Shown in pieces: positions 35,354 to 45,159 of a DNA stretch of 64,000 bases. The DNA lies in contig CANMFX010000002.1 in assembly GCA_947497315.1 (NCBI GenBank), positions 310,001 through 374,000 on the forward strand, in the 5' to 3' direction. Source of the DNA: an uncultured Sphingomonadaceae bacterium. GTDB taxonomy: Bacteria; Pseudomonadota; Alphaproteobacteria; Sphingomonadales; Sphingomonadaceae. The notes below the pieces were generated by a model. That model was not told the DNA's origin, did no database searches, and saw nothing but the letters and a program-made list of their open reading frames with translations. The translations under genes were made by a program, and so were the position numbers. The stretch's first letter is position 1. Every line of letters begins with the position of its first letter.

Positions 35354-36268
35354 ATGACCAGCATAAGAGCCCGGCTGCTCGCCAAAGCCCTTCCGCTTAC
35401 CGGTTTAAAAGCACTTTTCTCGGACGAAGCGAAGCTGAGAGCGAGTATTCCGAAAGCCCGTGCGAAGAAGGTTGCAGCGCCCGGCAAGGCGTTGCACCGC
35501 AAATTTGACGTCACGGAGACTGCCAAAGACGGATATCCCATATTCACACTGGCCCCAAAATCCGGGAGCCATCGTCGTATTTTATATATCCATGGCGGCG
35601 CTTATGTTCTGGATATCCAGCCGGGATACTGGACATTATTGGCAGAGATGGTGCAACGGACCGATGCCACCGTTGTGGCACCCTGCTATCCCTTGACGCC
35701 TGAGCATGACTGGAAAGAAAGCTATGACTGGATGATGCCAGTCTATGACGCGCTGGTCGACGAGGTGGGCGCCGACAATATAATCATCATGGGTGACAGC
35801 GCAGGCGCCGGCTTTGCACTTGGTCTGACGCAAATGCTACGGGATCAGGGCAAGGCAATGCCGCATAAAATGATTCTGCTGTCACCATGGCTCGATGTCA
35901 GCATGACCGATCCTATGCAGCCAGCACTGTCGAAAAAGGATCGCATATTAGGCATTGGTGGCCTTCGTGCAGCAGGCGAATGGTGGGCTGGAGCAAGTGG
36001 AGCCGTTGATACACCGCCGGTTAGTCCTCTATTTGGCAGCCTGGAAAACCTCCCACCAATTGCCGTGTTTACCGGCACCTTTGACCTGCTTTGGCCCGAC
36101 GCAAGAAAATTGAAAGAGAAAGCGGAGGCCGCAGATCTGTCGCTTGATTATTTCGAGTTTCCAGCAATGCAACATGTCTGGATGCTGTTTCCCATTCCGG
36201 AAGGCAAGAAAGCCCGCAGGCAGATTGCGGATTTCATTAATGCTGATCTTGAGGCTGCGGCGGGGTGA
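35354..36268 (+). CDS. HSL-type alpha/beta hydrolase, first of a tandem pair
   Basis: A 304-residue esterase of the hormone-sensitive-lipase group. HGGAYVL forms the oxyanion hole and GDSAGAG contains nucleophile S149. The acid and histidine lie in the C-terminal FDLLWPDA and MQHVWMLFP regions. Its stop overlaps the next start as GTGA. The two products share long segments such as LTQMLRDQGKAMPHK and LLSPWLD, indicating local duplication. Confidence 0.88.
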   Translation: MTSIRARLLAKALPLTGLKALFSDEAKLRASIPKARAKKVAAPGKALHRKFDVTETAKDGYPIFTLAPKSGSHRRILYIHGGAYVLDIQPGYWTLLAEMVQRTDATVVAPCYPLTPEHDWKESYDWMMPVYDALVDEVGADNIIIMGDSAGAGFALGLTQMLRDQGKAMPHKMILLSPWLDVSMTDPMQPALSKKDRILGIGGLRAAGEWWAGASGAVDTPPVSPLFGSLENLPPIAVFTGTFDLLWPDARKLKEKAEAADLSLDYFEFPAMQHVWMLFPIPEGKKARRQIADFINADLEAAAG

Positions 36269-37161
36269 TCAGCAAACGCGCCCGATTGATCAATTTCATC
36301 CTACGCTTGCTAAAGGTGCAGCAGCGCTTGGCAGACTATGATACCGGTATGAAGTTTCTGGCAAGGGATCGGAAGAACGGTCCAGCCCGGCCCGGACGGT
36401 GGTTTAGAAAACATAGCAATATTCTCGAATATCAGATTGATAATCATAAAGTTTATGAGATCGAACCGAAGGAAGGTATGAGCAAGCGTCATATCTTTTA
36501 TCTTCACGGTGGCGGCTATGCGTTCAACATCGTGTTCGTCCACTGGGGGATGATCAAGAAGCTGATCAGGGCGACCGGAGCCAGCGCGACCGTCCCGCTC
36601 TATCCGTTAGCACCAGAGCATGACTGGTCACAAAGCTATCCTGTCGTGATGCAGGCCTACGATCGGGCAGTAGCCAAATATGGGGCGGAAAATATAACCG
36701 TAATGGGTGACAGCGCAGGCGGCGGATATAGTCTCGGTCTGGCGCAGATGCTTCGTGATCAGGGTAAGCCAATGCCGAGCAAGATCATCCTGCTATCACC
36801 CTGGCTGGATGCAACTGCAAGCGATCCGTTGCAGCGAGAGCTGGAGAAGCACGATGTGTTGCTCTCGATACAGGGCGCTCAGACCGCCGGTCAATTTTGG
36901 GCTGGTGAAGGCAAAGATCCGGCAGTTTTTCCGGTTAGTCCGCTTTTCGCGGCCATCGATAAATTGCCGCCGCTTGCCATTTTCGCCGGTAGCCATGATC
37001 TGCTTTATGCCGATGCGCTAAGGCTGAAAGAAAAAGCGGATACACAAGGCTTTCCTATCGCACTTCATGTGGGAGAAGAGATGCAGCATGTCTGGATGCT
37101 GCTACCGATCAGGGAAGCGAAATTGGCACAAGCCCAGATCATATCATTCATAAAGGACTAG
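36265..37161 (+). CDS. HSL-type alpha/beta hydrolase, second of the pair
   Basis: A 298-residue paralogue of the preceding gene. HGGGYAFN is the oxyanion segment and S150 in GDSAGGG the nucleophile. Identical or near-identical stretches with the first copy include YPL-PEHDW, MLRDQGKPMP and MQHVWMLLP. Start is GTG in a GTGA overlap. It converges on the crotonase gene with 5 bases between. Substrates are not evident. Confidence 0.87.
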   Translation: MISKRARLINFILRLLKVQQRLADYDTGMKFLARDRKNGPARPGRWFRKHSNILEYQIDNHKVYEIEPKEGMSKRHIFYLHGGGYAFNIVFVHWGMIKKLIRATGASATVPLYPLAPEHDWSQSYPVVMQAYDRAVAKYGAENITVMGDSAGGGYSLGLAQMLRDQGKPMPSKIILLSPWLDATASDPLQRELEKHDVLLSIQGAQTAGQFWAGEGKDPAVFPVSPLFAAIDKLPPLAIFAGSHDLLYADALRLKEKADTQGFPIALHVGEEMQHVWMLLPIREAKLAQAQIISFIKD

Positions 37162-37166
37162 CAGAT

Positions 37167-37943
37167 CTAAGCTTTCAACGCCCTGCCGCGCTCGACAACT
37201 GCTATCCGTCGCTCTTCGACTTCTTCGGCACTGACGCGATCGTTATAGGCATCAGTGATCTGCTTTTCCAAAGCCATGGCGTCTTTGAAATTGCGGTCAT
37301 AGCCATCGAATATGAGTTTTTTGTAGGTCTTGAGAAAACCCGGGTCGATCGTCGCCATATCGGCCGCCAGTGCTCGTGCCGCAGGCATCAATTCATCCGG
37401 TGCATAGACGTGATTGATCAGGCCCCAACTGCAGGCTGTCTCGGCATCCAGAAACTGTCCTGTGAAGCTCAACTCACAGGCGCGGGACAAACCGATATAG
37501 CGCGACAGCTTTTGCGACAGGCCCCATCCCGGTATGATCCCGACCCTTGCATGGGTGTCGGCAAAGCGGGCATGGGTTGATCCGATCCGTACATCACAGG
37601 ACAGCGCCAGTTCAAAACCACCGGTAATAGCGACGCCATTAATCGCACCGATAACCGGTATGTCGAGGCTTTCCAGCGCCCGGCAGGGATTGCTCGCCGG
37701 TTTCTGGTCGGTAGCAGCGCCAAGGCCTGATGATCCCAGTTCCTTGAGGTCAAGGCCCGCGGTAAAGGCGCGATCCCCAGCGCCTGTAACGATGATCGCG
37801 CGTATATCGGTATCGCGCCTAACATCTTCGCAGGCCTCAAAAAATTCACCGCGCAAGCTGTGGGATAAAGCATTCATGGCTTCTGGGCGGTTGAGCGTGA
37901 TGGTCGCTATACCATCCGCCTTATCGAGCAGAACCAATGCCAT
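37167..37943 (-). CDS. Crotonase-fold enzyme lacking one catalytic glutamate
   Basis: A 258-residue member of the enoyl-CoA hydratase family: ITLNRPEAMNALS, FTAGLDLKEL, and GGFELALSCDVRIG with the first Glu (E111). In the segment ARFADTHARVGIIPGW the second catalytic Glu of true hydratases is replaced by His131. It may catalyse isomerisation, dehydratase or another crotonase reaction. The gene begins on the last base of the SDR stop, so the two are co-translated. Confidence 0.85.
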   Translation of the reverse strand: MALVLLDKADGIATITLNRPEAMNALSHSLRGEFFEACEDVRRDTDIRAIIVTGAGDRAFTAGLDLKELGSSGLGAATDQKPASNPCRALESLDIPVIGAINGVAITGGFELALSCDVRIGSTHARFADTHARVGIIPGWGLSQKLSRYIGLSRACELSFTGQFLDAETACSWGLINHVYAPDELMPAARALAADMATIDPGFLKTYKKLIFDGYDRNFKDAMALEKQITDAYNDRVSAEEVEERRIAVVERGRALKA

Positions 37944-38767
37944 TAATCATCGTCTCCCGCTTCATATTTCTCGGCAATTTGCGCACCTAGACCGGCGGTC
38001 ATTTCAAACAGCTTTTCCGGATCACTTTGCCGCAATTGGGCCAGCATCAACTCGGGGCCTTCGGCAATGATCAGTTCCGGCACTTTATTGGCCACGGCTT
38101 CGAGTATCTGTCGGGCGCATTCGTCTGGCTCCATGCCGTTCTCTATCACAGCATCGGACTTATCACGCTTCGATCCATCTTTGGTCAGGGCGTTGCGTGA
38201 TACGTTCGTGCGGATGGAGCCGGGCAAGATGTTGGTGACATGTATGTTGTGCCGAGTCTCGGTTTCGGCACGCAGCGCATCCATATAGCCGATTAACCCG
38301 TGTTTGGCGGCGCAATAAGCAGTGCGCAGTGGCACACCGATACGTCCGGCAACAGAACTGATCCCGACGACATGGCCGCCGCCCGCGCTGATCATATGCG
38401 GCAGCAAGAGTTGGGTCAGCCAGATTGGCGCCAGCAGATCGATGTTGACGATCTGATGATAAACATTGGGATCCGTATCCAGAGCCAAACTGCGTTGACT
38501 GATCCCGGCATTGTTAACCAGCACATCAACGCGGCCTTTCCAATTCTGGGCTTCGGCCACCTTGGCGGGAAGGGCATCATAATCGGTCGTCTCAAAAGGA
38601 AGCAGCAGCGTATCAGTCGAGATACCCGCTGCGACGGATTCCAAAGCTTCAACCCTGCGACCGGAGAGGATGATATGTGCGCCTTGTGCCGCAAAGGCTT
38701 TGGCCAGCGCTTCGCCGATTCCCGATGAGGCGCCAGTGATCCAGACTATCTTGTCGGTAAAGTCCAT
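37943..38767 (-). CDS. Short-chain dehydrogenase of the DHRS7-like group
   Basis: A 274-residue SDR. TGASSGIGEALA binds the cofactor, NNAGISQRS follows, and the catalytic Ser and YCAAK are near 140-160. A long C-terminal tail (RQILEAVANKVPELIIAEGP) resembles lipid-linked DHRS7-like dehydrogenases. It is coupled to the crotonase gene downstream and sits three bases after the small membrane protein gene: a three-gene operon. Confidence 0.85.
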   Translation of the reverse strand: MDFTDKIVWITGASSGIGEALAKAFAAQGAHIILSGRRVEALESVAAGISTDTLLLPFETTDYDALPAKVAEAQNWKGRVDVLVNNAGISQRSLALDTDPNVYHQIVNIDLLAPIWLTQLLLPHMISAGGGHVVGISSVAGRIGVPLRTAYCAAKHGLIGYMDALRAETETRHNIHVTNILPGSIRTNVSRNALTKDGSKRDKSDAVIENGMEPDECARQILEAVANKVPELIIAEGPELMLAQLRQSDPEKLFEMTAGLGAQIAEKYEAGDDD

Positions 38768-38770
38768 CGC

Positions 38771-39169
38771 TCAATTCCTTTGCTTGTCGATCTGTTCGAT
38801 CGCCTTCGATTTTCGCCATCCGGCATAGCAGAGTGCCAGCATGATGATATTACCTAAAGCGTCAATCAATCCCATGCTGGTGAACACCGGGTCGTAAAAG
38901 GTGAAATAATAATTGAACCCGAAAAAGGGCAGCAGAGCGATACCGTATACCAGAAATGTCGTCGCGGTGAATCGGGCGAAAGCTGCGAATAGCCCCGCAA
39001 GCAAAGCCTGCGCACCAAAACAGGCCATCATGAACGGCAATATCCGCCCGCCGCTGCGATATTCGGGCAGAAACACGGTGTCGATGACATGCTGCGGAAA
39101 CAGGGCAGCCCATCCGCCGAGTATGAAGAACACCAGTGCGATAAAATATTGGATGCGCTGGGGTGTCAT
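38771..39169 (-). CDS. Small four-helix membrane protein
   Basis: A 132-residue protein with four hydrophobic helices (IQYFIALVFFILGGWAALF, MMACFGAQALLAGLFAAFA, TTFLVYGIALLPFFGF, and MGLIDALGNIIMLALCYAGW). I do not recognise the family. It is followed after three bases by the SDR gene, so they probably form one operon. Confidence 0.65.
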   Translation of the reverse strand: MTPQRIQYFIALVFFILGGWAALFPQHVIDTVFLPEYRSGGRILPFMMACFGAQALLAGLFAAFARFTATTFLVYGIALLPFFGFNYYFTFYDPVFTSMGLIDALGNIIMLALCYAGWRKSKAIEQIDKQRN

Positions 39170-39186
39170 TTGCTGGTTATGGGCTC

Positions 39187-39501
39187 CTAGGAGCCTTTCT
39201 TGATCGTCGGCGCATCGTCACCAAGGTCTTCAAACCAGGCTTCGACTTCGCCATTAAGCTTTATCAGCAATGGATTGCCTTTGCGGTCGACGGTCTTGCC
39301 GGCCTGTACCTTTACCCAGCCTTCGGACACGCAATATTCTTCGATATTATGTTTGCGTGCCCCGCGAAAATTGATGCCGATGCCACGTTCGAGAAGTTCG
39401 CCACCGTAAAACTTGCTCCGCGGATTGATCGCGAGACGATCCGGCGGTGTGTCCGTACCGGATTTGGCTTTTTCTTCCGGCTGGTCAGGCGTGTCGGTCA
39501 T
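39187..39501 (-). CDS. DUF3297 family protein
   Basis: A 104-residue protein matching DUF3297: PPDRLAINPRSKFY, LLERGIGINFRGARKHNIEE, and GWVKVQAGKTVDRKGNPLLI. The conserved region is a small beta-rich fold of unknown role, common in proteobacteria. A terminator just upstream on the same strand shields it from the DUF805 transcript, so it must have its own promoter. Confidence 0.88.
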   Translation of the reverse strand: MTDTPDQPEEKAKSGTDTPPDRLAINPRSKFYGGELLERGIGINFRGARKHNIEEYCVSEGWVKVQAGKTVDRKGNPLLIKLNGEVEAWFEDLGDDAPTIKKGS

Positions 39502-39515
39502 GGTTCTGTATCTCC

Positions 39516-39548
39516 AAAAAAAGGGTTGTGGCGCTTTGCCACAACCCT
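39516..39548 (-). terminator. Rho-independent terminator of the DUF805 gene
   Basis: On the minus strand AGGGTTGTGGC and GCCACAACCCT (39522-39532 and 39538-39548) form a perfect 11-bp stem with a 5-base loop, followed by a run of T (seven A on the plus strand at 39516-39522). It ends the DUF805 transcript. Confidence 0.9.
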
Positions 39549-39598
39549 ATCGAAAATCAAGTTATACAAGGTCTATCCCAAAGGGTCCCTCGTGATGC

Positions 39599-40018
39599 TC
39601 AGTTGAATACATCACCCACATTGTCGCTCATCTTCGGATCGTCGCCAAAGCGATTTTTGCCCTTGGTCCCGTCCAAGCACATGAACACGAGAACGATTAG
39701 ACCGCCAACATAGGGAATAAATCCCAAAAGTACGAACCAGCCAGATTTGTCCTGATCATGAAAGCGGCGTACCTGCACCGCAAGCGAGGGGATGAAAATT
39801 GCGAGCGCGTAAAGGCCAAACAGAGCAATCATCAAAGTTCCGCCAGTGGACATGGAGCCAGCTGGATCTGGTGTGAAACTGCCCAAAACTCCACCGATTA
39901 TCGCTAGTCCAACAATGATGATTACCTGCAGAAGGGCAAACATCCAATATTCTTTGCGACGAGAGCGCCCGCTAAAATCCGCATAGCGTTTCAGCGGCAT
40001 CAACATCCATTCCATCAT
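39599..40018 (-). CDS. DUF805 family membrane protein
   Basis: A 139-residue membrane protein: MLMPLKRYADFSGRSRRKEY is the N-terminal signature, then three or four hydrophobic helices, and RRFHDQDKSGWF in a cytoplasmic loop. DUF805 proteins are common inner-membrane proteins without assigned function. ATGs at 40018 and 40015 are adjacent; a GAGGGG ribosome site precedes them. A terminator follows. Confidence 0.87.
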   Translation of the reverse strand: MMEWMLMPLKRYADFSGRSRRKEYWMFALLQVIIIVGLAIIGGVLGSFTPDPAGSMSTGGTLMIALFGLYALAIFIPSLAVQVRRFHDQDKSGWFVLLGFIPYVGGLIVLVFMCLDGTKGKNRFGDDPKMSDNVGDVFN

Positions 40019-40179
40019 TATTCCCCTCTTCATTAATAATATCAGAAGCCTAAGCGGCCTATGGTGAAAATCAAGCGCCTATTTCACTCAGTAAACCCAT
40101 ATGGCCATCGATATCCTGCGGAAATACCGATAGCGGAGAAGAAACTAGCGTTCTGATGTCTGTGTAGATCCCTCCATGA

Positions 40180-41148
40180 TCATAAAGGATAGCAGGACAG
40201 ATCATCTGCCATCAGCACCGGCCCGCTATAGTCTTCTGAAATGGCCGCGTTGACCTCGTCTTGGACCATTAAAGCGCGCTGCATATGATGGGTTAGCAGC
40301 AAGGTTTGTGCGTTCAGCGCCGCTGCAGTTTCCCCTATGGATTTCGGATCACGGTGCAAGCCGCGTGGCTGACCATCAGCCATGGTGATCGCATTGTGCA
40401 TCACCAACAAGTCGGGTTTCGTGTCCGATAATATCGTTACAAAATCTTCGCTTAAGAAACTCTGGTCTCCGGAAAGGACAACAGTCTTGTCCTTGGCGCG
40501 AATGACATAAGCCAGTGCCGGCACATCAAGATGATGAACTGAGATGGCATCGATTTTCAAACCATTCTCATTCCAGATGGTTTGCAGTCCGGTTTTGCCG
40601 ACATCAATGTCCTTGGTTGTCAAACGGGTTAGGGCGTCATCGTCTTCCAGATAAGGATGCAGATAGCGCAAAGCGCCGCCTTCTTTGCCAATCAAAGAGC
40701 TAAGATAGGCGCTAGTCGATGGAAACTGATCATTTCCTGCCGGCCCGGCGATCATGAGGTCTGCTGATCGCTTCGCAAAAGCGCCGTTGTTTAGTAAAGC
40801 AGGAAGACCGCTGGCATGGTCGCCATGTAAATGGGTGAGCAGGATTGCATCATGATCATTAAAGTCGACCCCGGCCTCACCATAGCGTACAAAGGCACCG
40901 CTGCCTGCATCGATTAGCAATTTGGCTTTGCCATCAATCCATAAAACATTGCTGGCCCCAGCACGATAATCATCGGCAATCGGACCGCCGGAGCCGAGGA
41001 CTTGCAAAGCGATAGGACTATCGCTGCAACTGTTGCTGTCGGTAGATTCTTTGGTTTCGATCGTTGGATCGGCCGAACACGATGCAAGTGTGATTAATGC
41101 TGCCAAAAGGCAACCCGCACCGAGGAGTGTTTTGATTGTTGTTGTCAT
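40180..41148 (-). CDS. MBL-fold lipoprotein hydrolase
   Basis: A 322-residue predicted lipoprotein (lipobox LASC, Cys24) with a metallo-beta-lactamase fold. THLHGDH carries metal ligands H106, H108, D110 and H111. Later HHLDVPALAYVI, SGDQSF and LLTHHMQ supply further ligands. It is most like RNase Z/phosphodiesterase-type MBL proteins, but the membrane anchor suggests an extracytoplasmic substrate. The start at 41148 is preferred because it gives the signal peptide. Confidence 0.85.
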   Translation of the reverse strand: MTTTIKTLLGAGCLLAALITLASCSADPTIETKESTDSNSCSDSPIALQVLGSGGPIADDYRAGASNVLWIDGKAKLLIDAGSGAFVRYGEAGVDFNDHDAILLTHLHGDHASGLPALLNNGAFAKRSADLMIAGPAGNDQFPSTSAYLSSLIGKEGGALRYLHPYLEDDDALTRLTTKDIDVGKTGLQTIWNENGLKIDAISVHHLDVPALAYVIRAKDKTVVLSGDQSFLSEDFVTILSDTKPDLLVMHNAITMADGQPRGLHRDPKSIGETAAALNAQTLLLTHHMQRALMVQDEVNAAISEDYSGPVLMADDLSCYPL

Positions 41149-41195
41149 GCCCTGATGATGATCCATCGCAGCGCATGATGCAACAATTGTTGCGC

Positions 41196-43013
41196 CTAAG
41201 CCGCTTCCGCCTTCCGTGCCGCTTTCTTGCGATCATTGGGATCGAGATGGCGTTTGCGCAGGCGGATGTTTTTTGGAGTGACTTCTACCAGTTCATCATT
41301 GTCGATATAGGCAATTGCCTGTTCCAGCGTCATGATCTTTGGCGGCGTGAGCCGCACGGCATCATCCTTTCCGGTTGAACGGAAGTTGGTTAGCTGTTTC
41401 GATTTCATCGGATTGACGTCGAGGTCGCCGGGTTTTGCATTTTCTCCGATGACCATGCCTTCATAAACTGGCGTCTGGCCGCCGATGAACAATATACCGC
41501 GCTCTTCGAGCGCATTCAGCGCGTATGACATAGCGTTGCCGGTGCCATTGGAAACCAGCACACCGACAGGACGGCCTTCGATCACGCCTTTATAAGGACC
41601 GTATTTTTCGAACAGACGGTTCATCAGGCCGGTGCCGCGTGTGTCGGAAAGAAATTCGCCATGATAGCCTATCAGGCCGCGTGAAGGTGCAGAGAAGGTC
41701 AGGCGGGTTTTGCCGCCGCCTGAAGGACGCTGTTCTGTCAGCTCGGCCTTGCGGCGCTGCATTTTTGAAACGACGGTGCTGCTATGTTCGTCATCAACGT
41801 CGATAACTACGGTCTCATAGGGTTCCTGACGCGCGCCATTTTCCTCGCGATACAGGACGCGCGGGCGGGAGATGGAAAGTTCAAAGCCTTCACGGCGCAT
41901 GGTTTCAATGAGCACGCCAAGCTGCAATTCGCCGCGACCAGCGACTTCAAAGCTGTCTTTCTCATCACTTTCGGTGATTTTGATCGCAACGTTGGATTCC
42001 GCTTCGCGGAACAGGCGGTCGCGGATGATGCGGCTGGTTACCTTGTCGCCTTCGCGGCCAGCCATCGGGCTGTCATTAACAGCAAAGTTCATCGACAGGG
42101 TCGGCGGATCAATTGGTTGCGCAGCAATGGGTTCAGTGACGGAGGGATCGCAAATGGTATTGGCAACCGTCGCTTCGGTCAGACCTGCCAGTGAGATGAT
42201 ATCGCCAGCTTTCGCGCTTTCTACAGGAACGCGTTCCAGTCCGCGGAACGCCATGATCTTGGTTGCACGGCCGGTTTCAACTACGTTTCCGTCCATATCT
42301 ATCGCGTGGATGGGAGCGTTTAGGTCGATCTTTCCGCTTTCCACTTTACCAGTCAGGATGCGGCCAACAAAGTTGTCGCGGTCGAGCAGGGTAACGAGAA
42401 ATTTGAAATCGGCGTCCGGATTTACGTCCGGCTCTGGCACATGCTCGACAATCTTGTCGAACAGCGGCGAAAGGTCACCTTCGCGCACTTCTGGCGTGTC
42501 GCCGGCATAGCCGTTACGCCCGCTTGCAAAGAGCGATGGGAAATCAAGCTGCTCGTCATTGGCGTCAAGATTGACGAACAGGTCGAACACTTCATCGAGC
42601 ACTTCTTCTGCACGGCCATCAGGGCGGTCAATCTTGTTAACGACGACAATGGGTTTCAGGCCAAGTGCCAGCGCTTTGCCAGTTACGAACTTCGTCTGAG
42701 GCATAGCGCCTTCGGCACTGTCGACCAGCAGAATAACGCCATCAACCATCGAAAGGATGCGCTCCACCTCGCCGCCAAAGTCGGCGTGACCCGGTGTATC
42801 GACAATGTTAATCCGCGTGCCTTTCCACTCGACACTGGTACATTTGGCGAGAATCGTAATTCCGCGCTCTTTCTCCAGATCGTTGCTGTCCATGGCACGT
42901 TCTTCGACGCGCTCATTGTCACGGAACGTGCCTGATTGGCGGAAAAGCTGGTCCACAAGGGTGGTTTTGCCGTGATCAACGTGCGCGATAATAGCGATAT
43001 TGCGAAGAGACAT
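41196..43013 (-). CDS. typA: Translational GTPase TypA/BipA
   Basis: A 605-residue ribosome-binding GTPase related to EF-G that helps large-subunit assembly and stress growth. G1 [10 protein letters not shown]3 DTPGHADF and G4 NKIDR are all intact; the C-terminal domain specific to TypA ([23 protein letters not shown]) is complete. Length is normal. Divergent from the glycosyltransferase gene. Confidence 0.96.
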   Translation of the reverse strand: MSLRNIAIIAHVDHGKTTLVDQLFRQSGTFRDNERVEERAMDSNDLEKERGITILAKCTSVEWKGTRINIVDTPGHADFGGEVERILSMVDGVILLVDSAEGAMPQTKFVTGKALALGLKPIVVVNKIDRPDGRAEEVLDEVFDLFVNLDANDEQLDFPSLFASGRNGYAGDTPEVREGDLSPLFDKIVEHVPEPDVNPDADFKFLVTLLDRDNFVGRILTGKVESGKIDLNAPIHAIDMDGNVVETGRATKIMAFRGLERVPVESAKAGDIISLAGLTEATVANTICDPSVTEPIAAQPIDPPTLSMNFAVNDSPMAGREGDKVTSRIIRDRLFREAESNVAIKITESDEKDSFEVAGRGELQLGVLIETMRREGFELSISRPRVLYREENGARQEPYETVVIDVDDEHSSTVVSKMQRRKAELTEQRPSGGGKTRLTFSAPSRGLIGYHGEFLSDTRGTGLMNRLFEKYGPYKGVIEGRPVGVLVSNGTGNAMSYALNALEERGILFIGGQTPVYEGMVIGENAKPGDLDVNPMKSKQLTNFRSTGKDDAVRLTPPKIMTLEQAIAYIDNDELVEVTPKNIRLRKRHLDPNDRKKAARKAEAA

Positions 43014-43218
43014 ATCAAATTCTGCCGTAAGAGAGGAAAGGGGGCTATTGCGCCACGCCTTATATTGCGTGCGCCCTTAACCTGTTTCGTGCTGCGCCGC
43101 AACATCAGAAACCGGGTTTGATGAAGTCTATCGCCGCAGTACGAAAATAACAGGTGTCATTTCACCATCGACATATTAAATATGCCCAGCTTCCATCCAC
43201 TAAAAATACAGATGGTAT

Positions 43219-44109
43219 ATGAAGGCTCAGTCCGGAACATTTTCTAGTGTGACTTCACCGATAGTTACTATCGTAATGCCCATCTATAATGGCGAGAAAT
43301 ATCTCGAAGGAGCGATCAAATCTGTAATTGAGCAAGATTATTCGAGCTGGGAGCTGATTTGTGTCGATGATGCTTCCACAGATGGTTCAGCCGCTATTAT
43401 CGCGCAACACGCCAAGGCTGATCCCCGTGTGCTGCATCGTACCAATGAACGAAATTTGGGTTTGCCGGCCACGCTTAACCGTGGTTTTGCAGAAGCTCGT
43501 GGGGATTTCCACAGCTGGACGAGTGACGACAATATCCTGCGCTCCAACATGATCGCGGCGCTGGTGGCAAAGATGGAGGACGAGCCGGGCCTGGACGTTA
43601 TCTATGCAGGTTACAGTGTGATTGACGATGCCGAGAACATTCTCCGTTATGTTCCTCCGCCGCCAATCAAACAGCGCTGGTTTGGCAACCCCGTTGGCGC
43701 TGCTTTTTTGTACCGTCGTGAGGTTACAGAAAAGCTGGGAGGATATGACGAGCAGCTTTTCGGTGCCGAGGATTATGATTACTGGATGCGAGCTGCCCAT
43801 CATTTTCAGATGGCGCCGGTAGACGTTGATCTTTACCTCTACCGCAGACATGAGCACAGTTTGACCGATCAAAGAAGCAAAGAAATTCGGCAATTGGTAT
43901 CGAAAGTACTGCTAAGGGAACTAGACCATGTCGATGACAAAACCTTGCGTGCCAAGGCTTTGGTCCAGCGCATATTGTCCGACTGGTATTATTTTGATTT
44001 GAAATTGCTGGGAAGGGCTTTCGCAAGTCATCCTTCGACTGTGCTCAAAGCCTCGCCCAAACTGGCAGTGGATCTGGCGCGGGCCATCTGGCACCGCATT
44101 CGATCCTAG
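43219..44109 (+). CDS. Family 2 glycosyltransferase
   Basis: A 296-residue GT2 enzyme. The nucleotide-sugar-binding N-terminus reads VTIVMPIYNGEKYLEGAIKS and VDDASTDGS; TSDDN is the metal-binding DXD motif. The C-terminal half is probably the acceptor domain. No transmembrane segment, so it acts at the cytoplasmic face. It stands alone, so the acceptor cannot be named. The start lacks a clear ribosome site and could lie slightly downstream. Confidence 0.85.
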   Translation: MKAQSGTFSSVTSPIVTIVMPIYNGEKYLEGAIKSVIEQDYSSWELICVDDASTDGSAAIIAQHAKADPRVLHRTNERNLGLPATLNRGFAEARGDFHSWTSDDNILRSNMIAALVAKMEDEPGLDVIYAGYSVIDDAENILRYVPPPPIKQRWFGNPVGAAFLYRREVTEKLGGYDEQLFGAEDYDYWMRAAHHFQMAPVDVDLYLYRRHEHSLTDQRSKEIRQLVSKVLLRELDHVDDKTLRAKALVQRILSDWYYFDLKLLGRAFASHPSTVLKASPKLAVDLARAIWHRIRS

Positions 44110-44188
44110 CCCAAACTTCCGGCCATATCCCGAACGCTTATTCTGTGGGCTTGCTTCAAATACCGCACTGGCGCATTGGCTTTGTGCA

Positions 44189-45148
44189 ATGCAGACCATT
44201 AGACTGATTTTGATAGATAAATTTATCTGGTTGCTCGGGGGCTCCGTCCTTCTGGCGACCGTATTTCCCGTAACTGGGGATGCTGAACCTGTCGCCGCCT
44301 TTGCGGTTTCGGCGGGTATCTTCTGGATATTCCTGCTTCACGGAATCCGCCTGGACCGGCAGGAGGTCGTCGCTGGCTTTCGCAATTGGCGCCTGCAATC
44401 AGCCGTATTCGGGTTTGTTTTCGGCGCAATGGTACTGGCTGGTCTTACATTGTCCTGGGTTTTGGATGGTTACATCGCGCCGATGATAGCGGTTGGTTTT
44501 CTGTACCTTGGTTGTTTGCCGTCCACCATCCAATCTGCAGCAAGCTACACGGCCATTGCCAAAGGTAATGTGGGGGCATCTGTCGTTGCGGCGGCGACAG
44601 TTAATCTGTCATCGATCATTATCACACCGGTCTTTTTCGCGCTGCTGGCCAAATCTGTTGGCATCATTATCACAGGCGCTTCTTTCGTGAAAATCTTGAC
44701 GATGCTGTTGCTGCCATTTGTCATTGGGCAGTTAATTCAGAGCTGGGCGCGTCCTTGGGCGGCGCGCCATGGCAATATTGTGGGATGGTCAGACAAGCTT
44801 GCCATCAGCTTGGCCGTATATGTTGCCTTCTCGGGTGCCGTCGCAGCGGGAATTTGGCAGCAAGTGCCCGGTGACCAGTTTCTGATCGTCGCTGCCGCAA
44901 TTGCTGTGCTGCTGATCTTTGCATTTGGCGGGGCTTGGTTGCTGGGCGGAATTGCAGATTTTGTCATAAATGACCGCAAGGCCTTGCTATTCGGCGGGGC
45001 GCAAAAAAGCATAGCCGTGGGTGCGCCGCTGGCGGCCATATTATTCCCTGCCGAAGCCGCAGGTTTATTACTTATACCTCTGCTATTCTATCATCTGTCC
45101 AGCTTGGTATTGTCTGCGCCCTTAGCGGTCCGGCTATCTAAGCTCTGA
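44189..45148 (+). CDS. Bile acid:sodium symporter-like transporter
   Basis: A 319-residue membrane protein of the SBF-like group (BASS superfamily), with nine or ten hydrophobic helices. The crossover motifs PSTIQSAASYTAIAKGNVGA and FGGAQKSIAVGAP are typical. Family members export or import organic anions using sodium; the substrate here is unknown. Probably monocistronic. Confidence 0.87.
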   Translation: MQTIRLILIDKFIWLLGGSVLLATVFPVTGDAEPVAAFAVSAGIFWIFLLHGIRLDRQEVVAGFRNWRLQSAVFGFVFGAMVLAGLTLSWVLDGYIAPMIAVGFLYLGCLPSTIQSAASYTAIAKGNVGASVVAAATVNLSSIIITPVFFALLAKSVGIIITGASFVKILTMLLLPFVIGQLIQSWARPWAARHGNIVGWSDKLAISLAVYVAFSGAVAAGIWQQVPGDQFLIVAAAIAVLLIFAFGGAWLLGGIADFVINDRKALLFGGAQKSIAVGAPLAAILFPAEAAGLLLIPLLFYHLSSLVLSAPLAVRLSKL

Positions 45149-45159
45149 AATTCGAAATT

